A stretch of DNA of 15,986 nucleotides from Amoebophilaceae bacterium (GTDB taxonomy: Bacteria > Bacteroidota > Bacteroidia > Cytophagales > Amoebophilaceae): positions 1 to 15,986 of the forward strand of contig JALOLY010000020.1 in the NCBI GenBank assembly GCA_025455725.1, given 5' to 3'. The notes below the pieces were generated by a model. That model saw nothing but the letters and a program-made list of their open reading frames with translations. It did not search any database and was not told the origin of the DNA. Below, piece by piece: positions 14,512 to 15,986 of this stretch. The position numbers and the translations under genes were made by a program. Position 1 is the first letter of the stretch; every line of letters begins with the position of its first letter.

Positions 14512-15540
14512 ATGCCTAGTGCCTATCGAGCAATAATGTTTATGCAAAAAAATCCTAGCGACATCATACCTGATTTAGGGCCTTCCTTGGCTCAGTTCTT
14601 GCAAGAGGAGCAACAGCAGTTTCCTGATATCCACAAGGCTTTGCCGCCTATACTGCGCACCATTGCTGCAGCCAGTAAACCGATCAACGAAGTAGTAAGA
14701 AAACTGGGCCTTGTAGGCATGATGGGCGGTCAAGGGACTTACAATTTTTCTGGCGATGCGCAGCAAAAGCTCGATATGACGGCACATGACTGTTTTGTAC
14801 ACATGCTCGCAACAATAAAGGAAGTATGTGCAGTGGTGTCAGAAGAAGAAGAAACCATCATTACATTTCCCAACAACTACGGGAACTATGTCATCGCACT
14901 CGATCCTTTAGATGGGTCCTCTAATATTGATGCAAATGCTGCTATTGGCACCATATTTTCGGTATACCAGCGTTGCTCCCCTCAATACACACCTGTTCAA
15001 CAAGAAGACGTCTTACAAACAGGAGAAAAACAACTTGCTGCCGGGTATATCCTGTACGGCACCTCCACCATATTCGTTTACACGGCGTGTCATGGTGTAC
15101 ACGGCTTTACCTACGAGCCCGCTGTGGGGGCTTTTTTTTTAACTCACCAAGGGATGCAAATGCCCCACGATGGAGTAAGCTATGCCATCAACGATGGTTA
15201 CTTTGACATTTTCCCTGGCTATATACAGCGTTATATTCGACGGTGCAGACGCGATGGTTATACTGCACGGTATATGGGGGCCTTAGTAGCTGATTTTCAC
15301 AGACATTTGAGTCAAGGGGGCATCTACTTATACCCACCCACCCACAAAAACCCTGAAGGAAGGCTGAGGCTAATGCTCGAGTGCAACGCTTTGGCCTGTG
15401 TAGCTGAGCAAGCCGGCGGTGTGGCTAGCAACGGACAACAAGCGATACTGACTATTCAGCCACAAGCCATTCATCAACGTGTGCCACTATATATCGGTTC
15501 CAAAAATATGGTACAAGCGCTTTTGGAAAAAGTAGTATAG
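14512..15540 (+). CDS. fbp: Fructose-1,6-bisphosphatase, class I
   Basis: Hydrolyses fructose 1,6-bisphosphate to fructose 6-phosphate, the committed gluconeogenic step, in the cytoplasm. From ATG at 14512 it has 342 residues (E. coli Fbp has about 332). Signatures are LAQFLQEEQQQFP near the N-terminus, metal-ligand stretch VVSEEEE (108-114), metal-binding ALDPLDGSSNID (129-140), ARYMGALVADFHR (252-264), GGIYLYP and EGRLRLMLECNALACVAEQAGG (282-303). No catalytic motif is missing. The start is uncertain: ATGs at 14536 and 14542 are equally plausible, and the frame's opening to 14305 only reflects antisense overlap with lysC. It is divergent from lysC with a promoter space of 60-90 nt. No clear terminator follows. 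Confidence 0.95.
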   Translation: MPSAYRAIMFMQKNPSDIIPDLGPSLAQFLQEEQQQFPDIHKALPPILRTIAAASKPINEVVRKLGLVGMMGGQGTYNFSGDAQQKLDMTAHDCFVHMLATIKEVCAVVSEEEETIITFPNNYGNYVIALDPLDGSSNIDANAAIGTIFSVYQRCSPQYTPVQQEDVLQTGEKQLAAGYILYGTSTIFVYTACHGVHGFTYEPAVGAFFLTHQGMQMPHDGVSYAINDGYFDIFPGYIQRYIRRCRRDGYTARYMGALVADFHRHLSQGGIYLYPPTHKNPEGRLRLMLECNALACVAEQAGGVASNGQQAILTIQPQAIHQRVPLYIGSKNMVQALLEKVV

Positions 15541-15804
15541 TCGAGTCTTAACAATCCGCTGGTCGTGTTTAGGACGTCTGCTGTAAGTACTCTTGTCTAG
15601 AAAGCACTAGCAGGACTAACGCTCTGAACAGCAAGACAAAAAAAATAACTGGCTATTGCTCTGAGTAGCAGCTCGGTTCTTGATTGATGAGGTGAGTGAC
15701 CCCACCTATGCGCACGATTTTTTTGCAAGGTTCCCTATTCAATCAAACATTCTCTTGCGTTTTGTCTTACCCTTTTTTAAGGAAATTAACCCCGAAAACA
15801 CTCC
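15541..15804. other. Region downstream of fbp
   Basis: No gene recognised. There is an A-run near 15637-15645 and a T-run near 15718-15724, but neither follows a convincing hairpin. A 93-codon plus-strand frame from 15680 runs antisense through the lipoprotein remnant and has no family features. Confidence 0.4.
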
Positions 15805-15897
15805 TCAACTTAGTATAATACACATAGTAACCTTTCTTAAGGGACAACTACATAGCACTAATATGACCACGAAGCGGCTCAACAGAAAATGGGACAC
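15805..15897 (-). pseudogene. Decayed 5' end of a lipoprotein paralogue
   Basis: Minus-strand reading from GTG at 15897 gives VSHFLLSRFVVILVLCSCPLRK and reaches TGA after 30 codons. It aligns with the start of paralogue 3 (MCHSLLKSNRLIATVILCSL): same xxHxLL opening, hydrophobic core and LCS. At the nucleotide level TGTAGT-TGTCC here matches TGTAGTCTGTCC there with one base missing, so a 1-nt deletion probably shifted the frame just before the lipobox. No linker, coiled coil or C-terminal domain follows. The conserved leader sits directly upstream. A functional 30-residue peptide is possible but unlikely. Confidence 0.55.
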
Positions 15898-15937
15898 CGT
15901 CAATACGTTGAAGAAATTAGGCACTCTTAACTTGGCC
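15898..15937 (-). repeat. Conserved leader upstream of the lipoprotein remnant
   Basis: On the minus strand this has CCAAGTTAAGAGTGCC, then TTCAACGTATTGACG ending at the GTG at 15897. The 15-nt end differs by a single base from TTCAATGTATTGACG before paralogue 3, and the TTCAACGTATT core is identical to that before paralogue 2. This fourth copy lies over 12 kb from the others. Confidence 0.6.
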
Positions 15938-15986
15938 TTGAGAAGCTATACCGTGCGGTAGCGCATGCTGGTTCTTTTTTAGCCCA

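Noticed and set aside
15680..15961. 93-codon plus-strand frame
   Set aside because: It lies antisense to the lipoprotein leader and remnant and has no recognisable features.
1..15986. tRNA, rRNA, CRISPR arrays, insertion sequences
   Set aside because: I looked for T-arm-like GGTTCGAATCC strings, regular direct repeats with spacers, and transposase motifs, and saw none. A covariance-model scan was not possible.

Overview
The window looks like a chromosomal segment of a Bacteroidota bacterium. The best markers are the gene order parA-parB-DUF5683-dapB-lepB, a DUF2795-type acidic 73-residue protein, a GroEL with a GGM-rich tail, and the near absence of Shine-Dalgarno sequences. Long non-coding gaps, clustered surface lipoprotein paralogues and a retained aspartate-to-diaminopimelate route would fit a host-associated lineage such as the Amoebophilus/Cardinium group. 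That placement is inference; no rRNA or other phylogenetic marker was tested.

Layout. (a) 1-3657, minus strand: three paralogous lipoprotein genes in a row. The first in coordinate order is cut by the window edge. Two complete copies follow (about 404 and 403 residues), each with a lipobox, a variable linker, a coiled coil and a conserved C-terminal domain of about 210 residues. All three share a homologous upstream block about 105-170 nt before the start and a leader core (TTCAAYGTRTT) directly before the start codon. A fourth, decayed copy of leader plus signal peptide lies at 15805-15937. (b) 3989-8183, minus strand: parA-parB-DUF5683-dapB overlap by 1-4 nt, and lepB follows after 43 nt. 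A small ORF of about 55 codons overlaps the parA start by 1 nt. (c) 8184-9178: about 1 kb without a recognisable gene, holding a hairpin and CACGTG palindromes, and ending in a strong groEL terminator. (d) 9179-11141, minus strand: groES-groEL. (e) 11142-12106: a second gap of nearly 1 kb with a near-palindrome upstream of groES. (f) 12107-15540: rnhB (+), a DUF2795-like gene (+), lysC (-) convergent with it, and fbp (+) divergent from lysC. (g) 15541-15986: non-coding apart from the lipoprotein remnant.

Function. ParA/ParB handle chromosome segregation. LysC and DapB are two steps of the aspartate route to meso-diaminopimelate and lysine, so a peptidoglycan precursor or lysine supply is probably retained. 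LepB cleaves ordinary secretory signals; lipoproteins normally use LspA instead. GroES/GroEL fold proteins, RNase HII removes ribonucleotides from DNA, and fructose-1,6-bisphosphatase supports gluconeogenesis. The least explained content is the lipoprotein family with its shared promoter/leader cassette.
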